Assembly (NCBI GenBank): GCA_914767715.1 | Contig: OU612069.1 | Coordinates: 28,517,387 to 28,581,386, forward strand | Length of the DNA stretch: 64,000 bases | Direction of reading: 5' to 3' | From: Membranipora membranacea | Taxonomy: Eukaryota > Bryozoa > Gymnolaemata > Cheilostomatida > Membraniporidae | Part shown: positions 26,801 to 41,800 of the stretch, piece by piece | Position numbering within the stretch: the first letter of the stretch is position 1 | How the letters are laid out: each line of letters starts with the position of its first letter | The notes under the pieces: generated by a model | Seen by the model: the letters and a program-made list of their open reading frames with translations, nothing else | Database searches by the model: none | What the model was told of the DNA's origin: nothing | Made by a program: the position numbers and the translations under genes

Positions 26801-29800
26801 GGGACGGTAGCCCCGCCCTCGGTACTAGAGTAGAAGTTAGCGAGCAGAGAGAGGCTGGATTCACTCTAACCAGACAGAATGGAACGTAAGTCATAACGTC
26901 ATGACATCATCTGGGATCATTGGGACCAGGGGGGGGGGGGGGGGTAGGATCTCTGACTATATGTGATGTTGTTCATCTACTAGCTGTAGGAGACTTTATA
27001 GGGGTTAAGAAATCGAGTGTTCTCATGCATATGTAGACCTTTCACTCCTGGATGTGATATTCAATGATATACCATTATTAAGTAAAAGAACATATTTTGA
27101 AAATGAGTAAAATGGATTCCAACATTATACCTATGACCATGTATTCATTGTGTAGATTTGATATGCTGGTGAATGGAGGAGGTTCAGTCACTGTCAGATT
27201 TATCCGAGGTACAGCTCCTCCTACCCAGACCACTGTCATACTATCCTGGAATAGTCTGGTCACTCTAGACCCTGTTATATTACTGCAGGTAAATACTATT
27301 TGAAGTTATATGAGTTTCATTTGTCGTAGTGCTAACCATAGACAAGTATACATATTTTGTCCATCACGCTAACACTGATAACTAATATTTTTGTATTATG
27401 CTTCAATATTAAGGATTTCATTGCTGATGCTCAAGATATACTTGAATGCTTTTATCAATCTGATCAGACAAGTTTACTGCAATCTGTCAACTTAGTATGT
27501 TACACTAGTACAAACAACACACAGACACAGCGGGTGATATTTTTACCTGATGATTGTACTGTTCCTGATTTGGATTGTTCTCATCCTTGATCTTGATTTG
27601 AATCTTCTATCACAGAGAGACGATGAGGAGATAGCAGAACCAAACTGTACACCTAATCACGACAGATACAAACTATACCCTACAGTATTACCTACATGGC
27701 AACATTCTCAGCTTAGAGCATGTCCTGAGACTAATGCGATAGTTCCCGAGTCACAGGTTATTTTTATATGTTTTTATTATCTGCATTATCTTCTCATGTT
27801 TCGTATGTGTTGCTGTTAGATTTATCGCTCCTTCGTTGGTTTCTCAGTTTGACATTCAACTCAAATTCTTTAAAATACATATTGCAATGTTGTAATGGTT
27901 TGCTGTTGTTGTCTCAACTTGTTCTCTCCTTATTTTCTGTTTGTCTGTTACAGAAACAACAAGCATCAACCCACTAGAGTAAAGTATGTAATAGTATAAG
28001 GATACCCAAGAAGTGAGACTAACACTTATTCTGTATTTCTTGTTTTGTAGGTAGCCCAGGAAAGTCTATCACTACCAGGTACAGACCTTTACCTGCTGTA
28101 TAAAACATCAGATGGCTCAGGCTATAAGAGTACTATACTAATACAGCTAACTCCTGAGACTATTCCTGATGATCTAGCGCTCGGTAAGCTTACATAAAGT
28201 ACTATAAAACCAGGGAGTTTAGGACACGCCCCAACTCCCTGCTGAGAACTACGGTTTAGTTTTTGTCATCATCAGTTGTGTCCACATGTAAAGTAGGTGG
28301 GCAACTCAAAAAAAAAGAATTTATCACGTAATAGTTCCAAGGGGAAAATGATCTATGCTCTAACAATTTATATTTGTCCTCATACTCACTTCTACATATT
28401 TATATCCCAATAAATAATTGTTGTGTATCATCTGAATTCTACAATCATGCAAATTTTTACGTGAAATCGGAAATCATGTTGGATTAGTAGAGAAATATTT
28501 TTGCTATTATGACATCAGGTCCTGACTAACCAATCCGCTGCTCTCACCATTGTGTATATTTACTTACAGTTCACTTGAGAGTCAGTGTAGAAGGTGTTGT
28601 ATATGATGAAGTATTCGAGGCGGATCCTAACTTGACATATCGATATGCCTGGCAAAGGAAGAACGCCTATCATCAGAATGTCTATGGAATCGTTACCGCA
28701 CACGGTAAGATGAGCGCCAATGTTACATTTTACCATATAATGATTGATATGAGTCAGTCCGACACGCAGTGTTAGATATGGTAGTATGTATATGTGCTCA
28801 GACCTCTTACAATAAACCCTCTATCTAGTAGGTTAATTTGATTTTTCCCCCGAAGATTATTTACATATTTTGGTCTGCAATGTAGAAAATATTGCCTTCA
28901 GTGACTAATATCATTCCACTGGATCAGTTATGTATATCAAAGCTTCACTAAAATGTATAATATTACAAACCTGCCAATGAGGCAAAACTTTCTGCTTTGA
29001 AAAGAAACATGATTTCACAAGAACTACAGACTAACATTTCATCACGTTTCTCCCGCTCCCTGTAGTATATAGATAAATATATATAAATGTGTACATTATT
29101 ATGTATTTCTGTGCTCTGTAGTATCGGTAGGATACGAGTACAGTAGCTGTAAGAGGATATTCTGGGATAAACAGGCCACCACTCTGAGCGGGTTCCTCGG
29201 TGGAGATCTCGGATCGTCTGATAGATCCGTAGCTAAAGGATGGAGCCTGGATATACAACATTTCTATAACTACCATGAGGGTAAGTACAATATAACTATA
29301 ACTACAACAAAGGTAAGTACAATATAACTATAACAACCACGAGGGTAAGTACAATATAACTATAACTATCACAAGGGTAAGTACACTATAACTATAACTA
29401 ATCGGAGTTTAGGTACATTACTTATATAGCTACCATGAGGGTTCATATCTTGCTTATATAAACAATCCAAAGGTAAGAACAACACTTTTATCATGACCAC
29501 GGCAGTAAGTACAATACATACAAATGACTACATGAGGCTTAGTACAAGGGGTCTTATACTATAACTAAAACTCCTATATTGCTGTTGCTTGTTGACCGGT
29601 TTTGAGTCTAGGCGGTGCTGTCTCGGTTCGGTTAGAGTTGTATCAGAGATTGTTTGCGTGTTTTTGCGCAGGTATTCTACACAAGGGAGACGGTACAAAT
29701 ATCTACCTAAAGGAGAAACCTAGAAAACTTCTCACAGTACTCGGAGATGGAGATCGTCGGGAGGGCAATACTGTAAGTCTATACACTATAGTATGTACAT

Positions 29801-32800
29801 AGAGTACGAGACCCCCAAAAGGCTTGATTACCTTAACATACATCGTAACATACATCACACTCCTTGATGAAATGTGATAGGTGATAAATCGTAGGATGCT
29901 CTTTTTGCTGAGCAGCGTTGAAATTCCCATATTTATGGTTTTGGTTTACCGACAGATTCACTTGACGTCATCATTGTGACTGACAAGAATTTAATACAAG
30001 TTCTTTGTAAGATATAATTTAATAAAGATACCATTCTTTAGGTATCATATACACGGGCCGGGGCCGAGAGCCCGTCTCTAACTATATATCATGTATATGT
30101 TGTGTCTGTGACTCTCACTCTATGATTTTGTTATTCTCTTATATACAGTGCTCAGGATGTGATGGACCAGCTACAAATAAATCACTGTTAGCTCCTGTGG
30201 CTGTAGCCTCAGATCTAGATGGTGCTGTGTATGTAGCTGACTATAATGTCATCAGACGTCTCACACCAAATATGGATGCCGTAACCTCAGTTCTCGAGCT
30301 AAGGTGAGATTCATACAAACAAAAATTTGGTATCCGGCTCAACCATGAATTGATGATCAGAGTAATTCCTTCTCTCCTATTTAAAATTAGATGGTTCTAT
30401 CAATAACTTAGACAATTAAAGTATACATCTTAGTAACATGACAACATAAATTAGTGAGAAAACTTGTTTTAGTGAGAGGCTGCGACCTTATGACCCTCGG
30501 TAAGGCTTTGTTATATTTACTATATTTTGTGTTTTTGCGAGTTATTGTAATTTTGTTCTCATCACTTTGCACACCTTGCAAACACAAGCACAACCAAATC
30601 ACCCCTAATCACAGATAAGGCTGGTATGGCCAAACAATCCCCCACTATAGACTGTAGAGTATTGACACCTGTGAGAGGATAACTCTGAGATCAGTTTACA
30701 ACTGGGCGTGTCCATTTAATCAATCCCAGAATTCCCTGTACTCCTTCAGCTTTTCACCTAATCAGTTTTAAGCCAGTTTTTTTTATATAGAAATCCTCAA
30801 ACCAAACTTCCTTCATAACTAAACCTAACATCAGGTCTTTCCACAGTTTGTCAAAACATTTTGTAATTTGCATGGTTGTGGCAAGCCAGTGTTTTTTCCA
30901 CAGTGTTTTGGAAAGTTTCTTGTCATTGTTGGTCAGGAGTTGTCCGGACGTGGCTGATGTTCTCATTATACACCAATATTATCATGATACACTACAGCTT
31001 CTGCTTTGCTGGCCCATATTCTTTCCAGTTATTGTTCTGCAGTTTCCTCAAATTGTCATATGGTGCGAGTGATTTTAAGCTGATGAGCTTGATATTATAA
31101 CACTTAGTTTGTGAAATAGACACCTTGTCTCTTTTAAGCAATACCCAGTTAGTTAAAGTGTAGCTCCAGATGTCATAACCGTTTACTAGACTTGGTCTGC
31201 TAAAGTTTGGTAATCTTGAGATAGTATTTATCATCACATAATCTGAAACCTTGTCTGGGTTAGTTTGATACGATAAAAGATGCAACAGACTGAACGCACT
31301 TGGAGTTGTAATCCAAAAATAAGTGATCATGTGTTCCTCACAAGTCAAAGCTGCCCTTGTCCAGCTCCAGCTTTTGTATTGGCTGTCTGAATTTATTGTA
31401 TGCGTGATCTGTGCCACTTTAATAGGAGTGCCGTTTGTCTGACTGTCACAAATCAGACTGTAGCCTGCCTCTCTGTGACGTTGTGTTAATATTATGTTGG
31501 TATTTATAGCGGTGCGTCGACGAGTTATCGGTATTACATGACAGTCTCACCAACAGATGGCAAACTGTACCTTACAGATTTTCAGAATAAGCAGGTGCTC
31601 CGAGTAAAGGAGACGCAACCAGAGAACCTACCAAGTGATATCACTACTAACTTTGAGGTTATTGCTGGTACGTATACCCCACGGCTCCTCATAAGTGTAA
31701 TAGTAGACCCATTATTAGAGTTATCCTTTCTCCAACCTCAGGAGACAACTCCTAAAATATTGTTAAAAAGCTGACATATGAAGTCTACCTACCTGTTGGT
31801 GAGAATTTCGGTAGAGTTTGGGGACACTTTGCCCCAAATTAACCTGCTGACAACCTGAACTAGCCAGAGAATATATAACAGAGTCAGTGTGCAAGTCTGC
31901 GTTGTGATTGGTCTCTGTAATATGACTTAATTATCTGTCATTCTTACCGATGTATATATTATATATTATGATAATATTATTTACACATGTAGGTACAGGA
32001 CAGACTTGTGTGAGAGGATCGGGTACACAGTGTGGAGATGGTAACGGTGCTAAACTAGCCATGCTGACCAATCCTAAAGGTAAGTTATCAGCAACCAATC
32101 AGCGGTCGCTGGTCGAATATCAGCAACCAATCAGCTGTCAGCGGCCGAATATCAGCAACCAATTAGCAGTCAGCGGCCGGATATTAGCTAGACAGCTCAT
32201 ACCTCTAGTAACACAATCTTTCTTTCTAGTATCCTTATGTTATTATATATTAATGACTGTCATACTGACTTTGCAGGTATAACAGTGAACGCTCTAGGAG
32301 AGATATATTTTGTTGATGATACTACTATACGTAAGATAGGATTAGATGGTAAGATAGATACAGTGATCGGTACACAGGACCTACCCGGACAGTACGTACC
32401 TATGCCCTGTGGTAGAGCTGCTGATCTGTATGAGGTAAGTGAGCTGGAGTAACTAGGTTATAATATATCACAACCATTTCAAGTTTTAAATCAAACCTGT
32501 TATAGCAGAGGGTAAGGGTCCACATTTGGTAACAATACATTCTGTCGTTCGAGTTAGTCACCACACAACATATTATTAAATTACTTTTCTTGCATTTAGC
32601 TGCTGGGAACAGCAACTGTACTGTTTTACACTGCATCATCATTTTAGTTTCTTTATTGTGTTATTGTTTTATCGTATCATATTTATTATATTCATGTATT
32701 ACAAATATGACATGTTATTCTGATGATTTTACAGGTGTTCCTCGGCTGGCCAACTAGTATCGCTATCAGTCCTGTAGATGGTACACTACATATACTGGAT

Positions 32801-35800
32801 AAAACTACCAATCTGGTACTTAAAGTCACCCCTGAAAACAAAGTGGCTATCGTAGCGGGACGTCCTAGTCACTGCCCTGAAGTTATCTACAAGAAGAGTG
32901 GCCTCGGGCTACTAGGTAAGTTAAATTGGGTCTTCCCTTATTTCGGGTCTTCCATGGTGGTGATGGGGTCGGATGAGTTTAGCCGAAAGCATACAGCTGC
33001 TAATGGATTATATTGATTATTATGGATCATTATTGTTATTATTATTGTGACTTATTGTTGATATTTTAAACATTTTTCATATGCTGACTTAAAATGGACT
33101 CGTTATTTCTTCTAGGAGATGACTCGTTACAGTCTCTGCGAGCTCGTAACACTGACCTTGTCAGCGTGAAGTCTATGACCTTTGCCCCTAATGGTGACCT
33201 TTACATCATCGAATCAGATGAGAGATCAGTGAACCGTGTCCGAGTCGTATCCACAGATGGATATATTAGTCACTACGCTGGGGGTCGTCCCTCCTGTGAC
33301 TGTAGAGTATCTACATGTCAGTGCTGGGACCCTGAAGAAGAAATCGCAGCTAAGGTAAGGGAGATAACTATTGATGGTTATTTTGTTAACTAACTAACTA
33401 AAAAAGCTAGTGCATGAGGATATGATTACGGCTTATACCAGAATAGTAACTGAGTTCTCACCTGCTTGTCTAACATAAGTTTGATTCTAACTCAGAATCA
33501 CATGTGCCTCTTATACTGAGACACAAGTCTTCGCAGTAACTCAATCACCCTTTCAACAAATCTTTTCTAATTTTGCAGCGTTCAAATTTTTTCCTCTTAT
33601 TGAAATTTTAGGCAAAAGATGCAAAAATGGTAGGCGTCGCTTATACCTTTAAATAATACCCGATATTGAAGTCTTTAAAAGTTACAAAATAGATTACTTG
33701 AAAAGAAGTTGTGGGCCAACCACAAAAGATTCACCCAATCAAATCAAGCATGGCTGTAAACCCAACCAGATCAGAGCTTGGCTATACCAACAGCGCTATC
33801 TAAACCAAGATCAGTGCTATCCGTACTGTGCTGATATATTGTCTGCACATCTGCAAATTGCTCATGCAAATTTTTTTTTTCTCAGTTCATAGTTTGAGGT
33901 TTTAATTGCAGAAAGGAACAACTGTTTATATTTGTTACACAAAGGGAATACCAGGTAGGCAGGTACCAAGGGTAATATGAAAATCTCTGATGACTCATCC
34001 GTAGATGTTCCCTATGCTCGCTCACTGCCTGCTGTTTGATGTAGTGACTGATTTGTATATATGTAGGCGCTGCTGAATAACCCGAGTTCTCTGACTGTTA
34101 CACCAGATGGTATTCTGTATATCGCTGATATGGGTAATCTAAGAGTACATTCTGTAGTCTCAACTCTACCTCAGCCTAGACATACACACTACAGGTAAAA
34201 TATCTCATCTTCTCTCCCACTATATCAGTCTGTTAAACTGGACTACACACCGCACGACATTGAACATGTTGGATTATTTATTAAATTTGTTAATATATTC
34301 ATTGTTTTGTATTGATACTGAGATTTGCTGACCTTTTGTGTACAATAGCAGTGTACGTATCAGTGTACGTATCAGTGTACGTATCAGTGTACGTATCAGT
34401 GTACGTATATACTCTACAGGAGAATATGTCAGTGTTGTTGAGTTAGTTGCAAGGGACCTAATGTTAGCTAGCACTAAATGTTGGCTAGTTTAGTTTGGAG
34501 TCTTTATACGTGAGGAAATTTTAGCTAGCCTTCTATGAGATTTCAAAACTTCAGACTCAGGCATTTCATGAGTGTACAATGACAAACAGAGCAGTAACAC
34601 CTGAATTTTCTTCTCTTCACAGCGTTGTGTCCGCCGATGATGGACAGATTTATAAGTTTGATAGGAATGGATTCCATGTACAGACTACTGATGTGATGAC
34701 TAATACTATCATGTATAACTTCACTATGTATCCCAGAAACTCATTAAGTGGTGCTCTAGTACAAGTAACTGGCAGAGGTGGACAGGTGATTGGTGAGTGT
34801 CAACTCAAGTCACATGACCTTTATCACTGTGACCAATCAGAAGGCAGGCTTTATCAGACTAGCCTTGTGACTCATTTTTTAGCCTGTGGTACTCACTGCC
34901 AGGTGCTGATCCTGGAATCAAATATATCATATTTAACAACTCTTCAATGAGATCTTACACATGCCACTTTGGAAACCTTGATTCTAGTTGTATTCAAATT
35001 CTTTGCTTTTTCGACCAGGATTTAACAGGAATACTGAGGCTAAGCTGGATAATATTACACTGAACGGTGTGCAGATCGCAGGAGTGAGAATCAATGAGAA
35101 CCGGGAGTTATCCCGCTTCACTGATCGCAATGATGTCTCCACTAGTTATGACTATGCTCTTGGTACAGGATTACTACAAAACAAGAAAAACAGTAGAGGT
35201 CAGTAGTGTTAAGTTTTGTCATGTTTGTTTTACTCAAATAGTCAGTTTTAACCCTTTTGATGTCCCACGTCTATCTATCCTATTTTATTACGACTTGTGT
35301 ATACCACCAGTTTCTTACTCCTTGGCTTGTTTCCCCAACATTTTTCATGCAATTATTGAGAAATCTTCATAAATGATAATTTATTGTGTCTGTCATGTAC
35401 ACCAAAGCTTCTTGATACACCAGATACAGATCTGTGTTTTCTCATGTACCACCATAGACATGTGATTTGTCTATGTGTACCACCCTGATTTCTCTGCTTG
35501 TTGTATATTGTCCCACCATCTATCTCTCTCCCCCAATCACAGGCGAGCTTGACTCAGGCAAGTGAACACTTCGTATTCGTTTGTGTTTCAGTTTTGTTAC
35601 TCCTGTACTGAAGCGGCATGTTATATAACTTCCCAAGATGCAATTTTTATACTAGAGCAGCACAACAGAAATCTGATTGGTTGCTCTAGTAAAAGTAAAA
35701 GAACATTGCATTGTGAGAGAGTTATTAACTAGCCGTATTTTGTGATAGCTCTCTCTCCTCATCATTTATATTATAAAACTCAGTTTCAGACTTCAAGTTA

Positions 35801-38800
35801 AACTTTCCATCGATTTGGCCTCTGCTGCCCACACTTCTTTTTTATGATTTTGCCTTTTTGCAATTCATTTGCCTAACATTGTGCTGTTTTGTGATAAATC
35901 GCTGTTTCATAGCATTCTGCATCCAATAAGGTGAAGTATGGAGTTACTCATGATGGTGGAGACCAACAAACATATATCAGTTTGCAATTGATTGACAGAT
36001 TGATTGATTTCTTTCAGTAGTTCATAATCTATTTTAGTATGTCTAATCAAGTTCTCATTTTTTGTACAGGTGAAGTGTATTTCTACAAGTATGATGATAC
36101 AGGGCGTCTGACTGACGTCACCCTACCAACAGGAGAAACTATAGAACTTGAGGCTACAGTTGATAGTAAGGGGGCTAAAATCACGCTATCCCAGAATTCC
36201 GCTGTGGCAGGTGTCGCTACCTACAATGGCAATTCTCTGTCTTTGTCGCATGGCAAGTTGATTAACCCTTCTACTTCTTCTCATAATCAGCGAGGATACA
36301 AAGCTGATCAACACCTGCTGCTACTGTCAAATACAATAAACTTTACTCTGGAAGTCAATGTTATACCTTAAATCTCGATGATTGCCGACTTTCAACTCTT
36401 TGATATGGGAACTATGATTATAGAAACTTTCAAACAATATTTGGATTTTTTCTTCTTCTTCTATGGAACCTGATCTAAATGTCGGTATTTGGGGCGCTCA
36501 TCCCGATTATGCTACGCTCAACCCCTATCCATGATGCATTGCATATTTAAGCCTATTGAGAACTTTGAATATTGTACATGTGTAAGAGCCATCTGTTTAT
36601 GAACTTAGCTTTGATTTTCCACATCAGTATTGGTAATGTTTGTTTGACAGCTGTTTTAATTTGCCCTTCTCTCAAACAGGAAGTCGCTCGGCTGATGTCA
36701 CGTACTCTAACGATGGCTCTATAGTAGTCGAGTATCCTAGTGGGCTGGTCGTCACCTTAGAGACAGGAAATACTCCTACTCTATCAGGTGACACCCCTAC
36801 CGCCCTCAAACGTAAGATCATATCATCAGAGGATGGTCCAGTTCACAGGCTAGAGTGGAGATATTATATCAGAAGGAAAACACCTCAGCAAGCTGGCAGG
36901 AAGTTACGAGTAAGCTCCACCCCTTCCTCTGCTAGCCCCGCCTCCCTCACTGACTACAACAAGAAAGATCTCATGGTGAGTTGTGTTCTCAAATGAAAAG
37001 AAACTTACTGGATAAATTTCTTTTGCTCTTATATATAAACACCAAAATGCATCAAAGAAAAAGTCAGAGACACACAGGCATTGTTTCGGTATCAATATAT
37101 CCCTCGGCATTGACTTCCTGCCCGGAGTACGGTAAATAACTACCTGCGCCATTTAAAGCAAATAACAATGTCTTGGATCTCACAGTTTGATTTAAACTCC
37201 TGTGACACGTTATCACACTCTGCCCAGTTTATTTCCACGCTTTCATGTCGCACTGCAAGCTTTCATTGATCGTCCTCGTCACTGGTTCTTGTTTAACATT
37301 CATTTTTCTAATCCCTTCTCTTTCTAGATATTGTCCAAGTCCTAGCCCCTGACTAAGTATCATGGATTTTTTCTACCTTATCGGACTAGAATACTGTTTT
37401 CGATACCTGATTGGGAATTGTCTTTTTCTTAAATAAGAGAAGTTAACCCACTGAAACTTTTAAAAATAAATGATTTCACTCAGTGGTATTGAAAACAAAG
37501 TTCTAGTCTGATGCATGATATTTGTTTGAGCCACGAAATGACACCCTGGAATGACTGCAGCAAATATAGTTCAGTTTAAATTTTCTATTCCCTTTGCTTG
37601 GCATGATAATGCACTTTAGTTTCCTCTTGTGAATCTTAAGCCAGTTGGGGAGCGTACCTGGATTGCTAGGATCACCGGAAGTATCTTGCGCGAAGAAAGT
37701 GCTTATTGCACTAGTTCTAAGTTGATGCTGAATGACCTGGTCCAGATTTCTGAGACGCTAAGCCAACAAAATCCTGAAATAGCTGGAAACTGAAGTACAG
37801 GGCTAAAATGAAGATTTGATTTTGAAATCCAATGCGTATAAACACTATTGCAATGCCTTGTACGGCTAGAAGCACCGCAATTTACAACTACTCATTACTA
37901 ATGTCTAAATGGGGGGGGGGGGGTGATAATTTAATCTTGGCCTGACAAGCAAAGTTTTTTAGCTAGACGAAGTCAGAAGCCATGTGTGAACTCTTGTTGT
38001 ACTGATTATCATATTAGGTGTGTCCCTCCTAGAATCATCAGCAGGGCTTATCAAGACAAGCTACACGGTGGTACGATTTATCTGACATGACAGTATCACC
38101 TGTTTGTGACAGTGTAAGCTCTTACAGAGAATGGGCAGAAAATGTGATTAGCAGAAAACCACAAGCCCAATCCTCACTAAATTCTTACAACATCACAACA
38201 ATACGTAATACAATATAGTATTTGATAATATTATCATATATTATAATAATATATTACAGGTTAACGGAGACAATCTGCTCACTCTAGAGTATATTGAGAC
38301 TATAGGACTAGAAGTCGTCAAATCAGGTCAAGATCATAATCTAATGCAGATACTGTATAATCACGCTGGTCAGCCCACATTCTTAGCTGGATACACGTAA
38401 GTACTGTATAATCTTGTCAACTCGTCGATCAGTTTCATTTGCCACACGATTATTGCAATTAATGGTGCAGTTTCGATAAGCTAAAATGGCACATCGGGAT
38501 TGAACAGAACGAAAGCTTTGAACTGATCACTGACCCACAGAGTCCTGCTCAGCGGGATCGGAGCTTTTATGTATACCTCCCAAATTCCACTTTAATATGG
38601 AAAACATCACAATTATTTCAATATATATATATATATAATATAATAACTGAGATAATGAATCTCTGCCTTACAGAAACACATTTGGTATAGAGCCAGTTAA
38701 CATAACGTATAACTCAGCAGGAGATATCGTTATATGGAAGCAGGGATCTCATATAGAGGAGAAAATATACAATAACAAGAGACAGCTCGAGTCTGTCAAA

Positions 38801-41800
38801 CAGGGAACTAATATCATCACTAGATATACTTATAGTAGAGATAGCAATAGGGTAAGAGTCTGATATCATAGACTTATATACAGATTCAGTCTGAGATCCT
38901 AGACTGATATACAGAGTCAGATTGAAACTTATTAACTTAGATATCACAGTAATGGGAGAGTTCATTGATCACATATTGAGTACAGCTTTGAGATTTAGCC
39001 ACTAGTATCATCCTTGTACTGGAAATAGTAAAGTTTAAATTAGATAAAAAACTTCTGAATCAAACTGATAGGATGAATGACTGTAGAGTTGGCCACAGAG
39101 GCAGCTATGCAATATTTATGTATGACTCACTATTTTAGCCGAGTACAGTAACACTACCTAGTGGTGTACCGTACACCTTCTCCTACGACTCACTCGGTAA
39201 TCTCATACAGCTCCGTACACCGGGGGGACAACTTCACAAGTTTCAGACTTCTATGAATATAGGATTTATCAGGAGAAGTTATACTGTTAGTAATCACATG
39301 TATATCGAGGATCAGACAGCTACTGGTCATGTGATCAGACAAATCTATCCGTCTGAGTACAGGTCAGTTATCACATATTAGCTAGTGTTTAATTTAACTT
39401 TTATAAGCTTGCTTAATATAAGCTAGCACAAATTTTCAATGGCTCATGTGTGAATGATGGAATGATGGAATGGAATGGAATGATGTTTTGTTATGTACAG
39501 TAATATTCACTATTTCAAGCCTGCTCAATAATAGAACACTTGCTCCTGTGAATACTTGACCACTCAAGGGTACACAGTAGGGCTTCGTGTTAGCTGCTTA
39601 TTCATGTAACCTCTCGGCGCTGTCAAGGATATGTTAGAAAAAAGGAAGATCAGCTTTTCATCCAACTGGTATGGTGGTGATTGTCTTACCCTTATATATC
39701 TATCACAAGGAGCAGTACTAATCATTCCTCTTTTTTCTGATTGTAGGCGTGTTTACAAACGTTACACCGCGGATGGCAGACCTAGCGAGATCATGTATGA
39801 TACTAATCATATCACATACACCTACAACTCACTGACACACGCTATGACTGCTGTAACACTAGATTCAGATGTCTATGAATGTGTACTTGGTTACCATAGC
39901 AACGGAAGTCTGTATGATCAGCACGAAGTGACAGTCAACTCTAAGCTAGGACACCTTCAGTTCGCTGACGTCAACTATAAATACAAATATAACAAGTTAG
40001 TAGCATAGATTTATTAAGTCTATGGTAAGTAGATAATAGTGTCACTCTAATAATGATCAGCAGGCGGCAACTTGACACAAACACATGAAATAAGATCTCC
40101 TATTATCCTCACAAAAATGGTACAAACCTTACTTTCCTGACTTTTACCAGTCTGCATTTGTTTCTGCTGCGTCAATAAGATATCTCCTCGTTTCACAAAA
40201 CCAATCTTGTAAATGTTGGAGTTACTCAGCAGATTATATCACCCCTAACTGATTGTGACAGTTGTGATGTCCGTACGGGTGGGATACAGATGTCATAGAT
40301 AGCTAGATCAATTTGGACAAAATTTCGAATTGCTTCTCACCGCTTATTATCAGTGGAGGTGAGCGATTATGAATACAGGCAATCTGGATCAAACATATTG
40401 TGGTTATCTCCTCATGTATTACTCTGTCTGTCTGTCACAGATTCCTGAGAGTTACTAAGATACAGGGGAGATTACTGGACGGATCTCGCAGTCTGAGTTT
40501 TGAGAGAGTTTATAGTTATGATGAGCAGAGAGGACAACTCAGTAATATCGCTGATTTCTCTGTGAGGAGGAGTCTAGAGAACAGAAAACCTAAAGTTGTT
40601 ATATCAGACTCTATAATACAGCTCATCAGGGTATGCTATAATATAATATAATATAGTATAATATAGTATTCATGGCGGTGACTAGCACTAACCTCAGGGA
40701 GTTCATATAAAATGGTTGTGTTAATTAAATGTCAGCTAAATAGAAACTTCACTTTTTCAAAGGCGAACTGAACTGTTCTTCCTGTGAATAATTTACTCCT
40801 CTAGGGCACTCAGCGCATGTCCAACCAGTCCAACCAGAACGAATGAATATGGTGAATTGTACTCAAGTTTCTGAAAGTGACCGACGACCATCTGTGTATC
40901 CAATCTATGTTTTACAGAGATATGACTCGTCTAACTTACTCTCTAGTACAGAACTTAAGATTGGTAGTCGTATGATCTATCAATCTACCCTCTCTTATGA
41001 CTCAGTGAAGAGAATAACCAGCTCTATCTCTACACTGGGACAGTCAGACAGACACAGCGCTATATATAACTATGACTCTGACTCTAATGTCATCAAGGTT
41101 AGTTATATCATTCATATATATCCGGCAGCGCCATCGGGCGGAATTACTGAAAATTCGATTTCGATATGTACATCATTATGACAGATTTTAGTGCCCATCA
41201 CAACCCAAAATGATTTTCTTTTGTGATATACGGAAACATATGTGTGTTGTACTCTAATGGAGGGTTAGAAGTTACATAGTGGAAGTGGACATAATTCATA
41301 TTTCTATACAGTTATTAATGTTATATATGTCTATCTCAGGTGCAGATTAACGGAGCCCGTCAGTATCAGTATAAATATAACGGGCAGGGATCTCTATATA
41401 AGATCAATAATAAGATGATCTCACTGAATAACGAGGAGAAGGTCACAGAATATAAGAGTAAAGCTTACGAGTATGAAAACGATGGATTCCTCAAGAGTCG
41501 AGGGGATATCAAATATCAGTTCAACTCTAATGGTATGTACGACTGCTCATTATATTACTAAGTGATTTCTTCATGTCCAAACTAGGAAATTTTAAAATCA
41601 ATTTTGGATTTAAATATTAACAAGGATTTGGAATGATGGGGCTTGGCACTGTAAGAGCCAGAGTGTCAGTTTGATCATGCAAGAAAAGGAGTGCATCACA
41701 GCAGTCAGTCATTACAATTATAGCCTACTTATATTACGCTTTATAGTGACATTCCACTTGGATTGAAATTACTAGCTTATGATTAGCCAATAGCATATCA

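Noticed and set aside
30754..31417. Minus-strand frames in a teneurin intron as a LINE
   Set aside because: Fragments such as FDKLW and GYDIW hint at reverse transcriptase, but they occur in the wrong order along the strand and no catalytic box is present.
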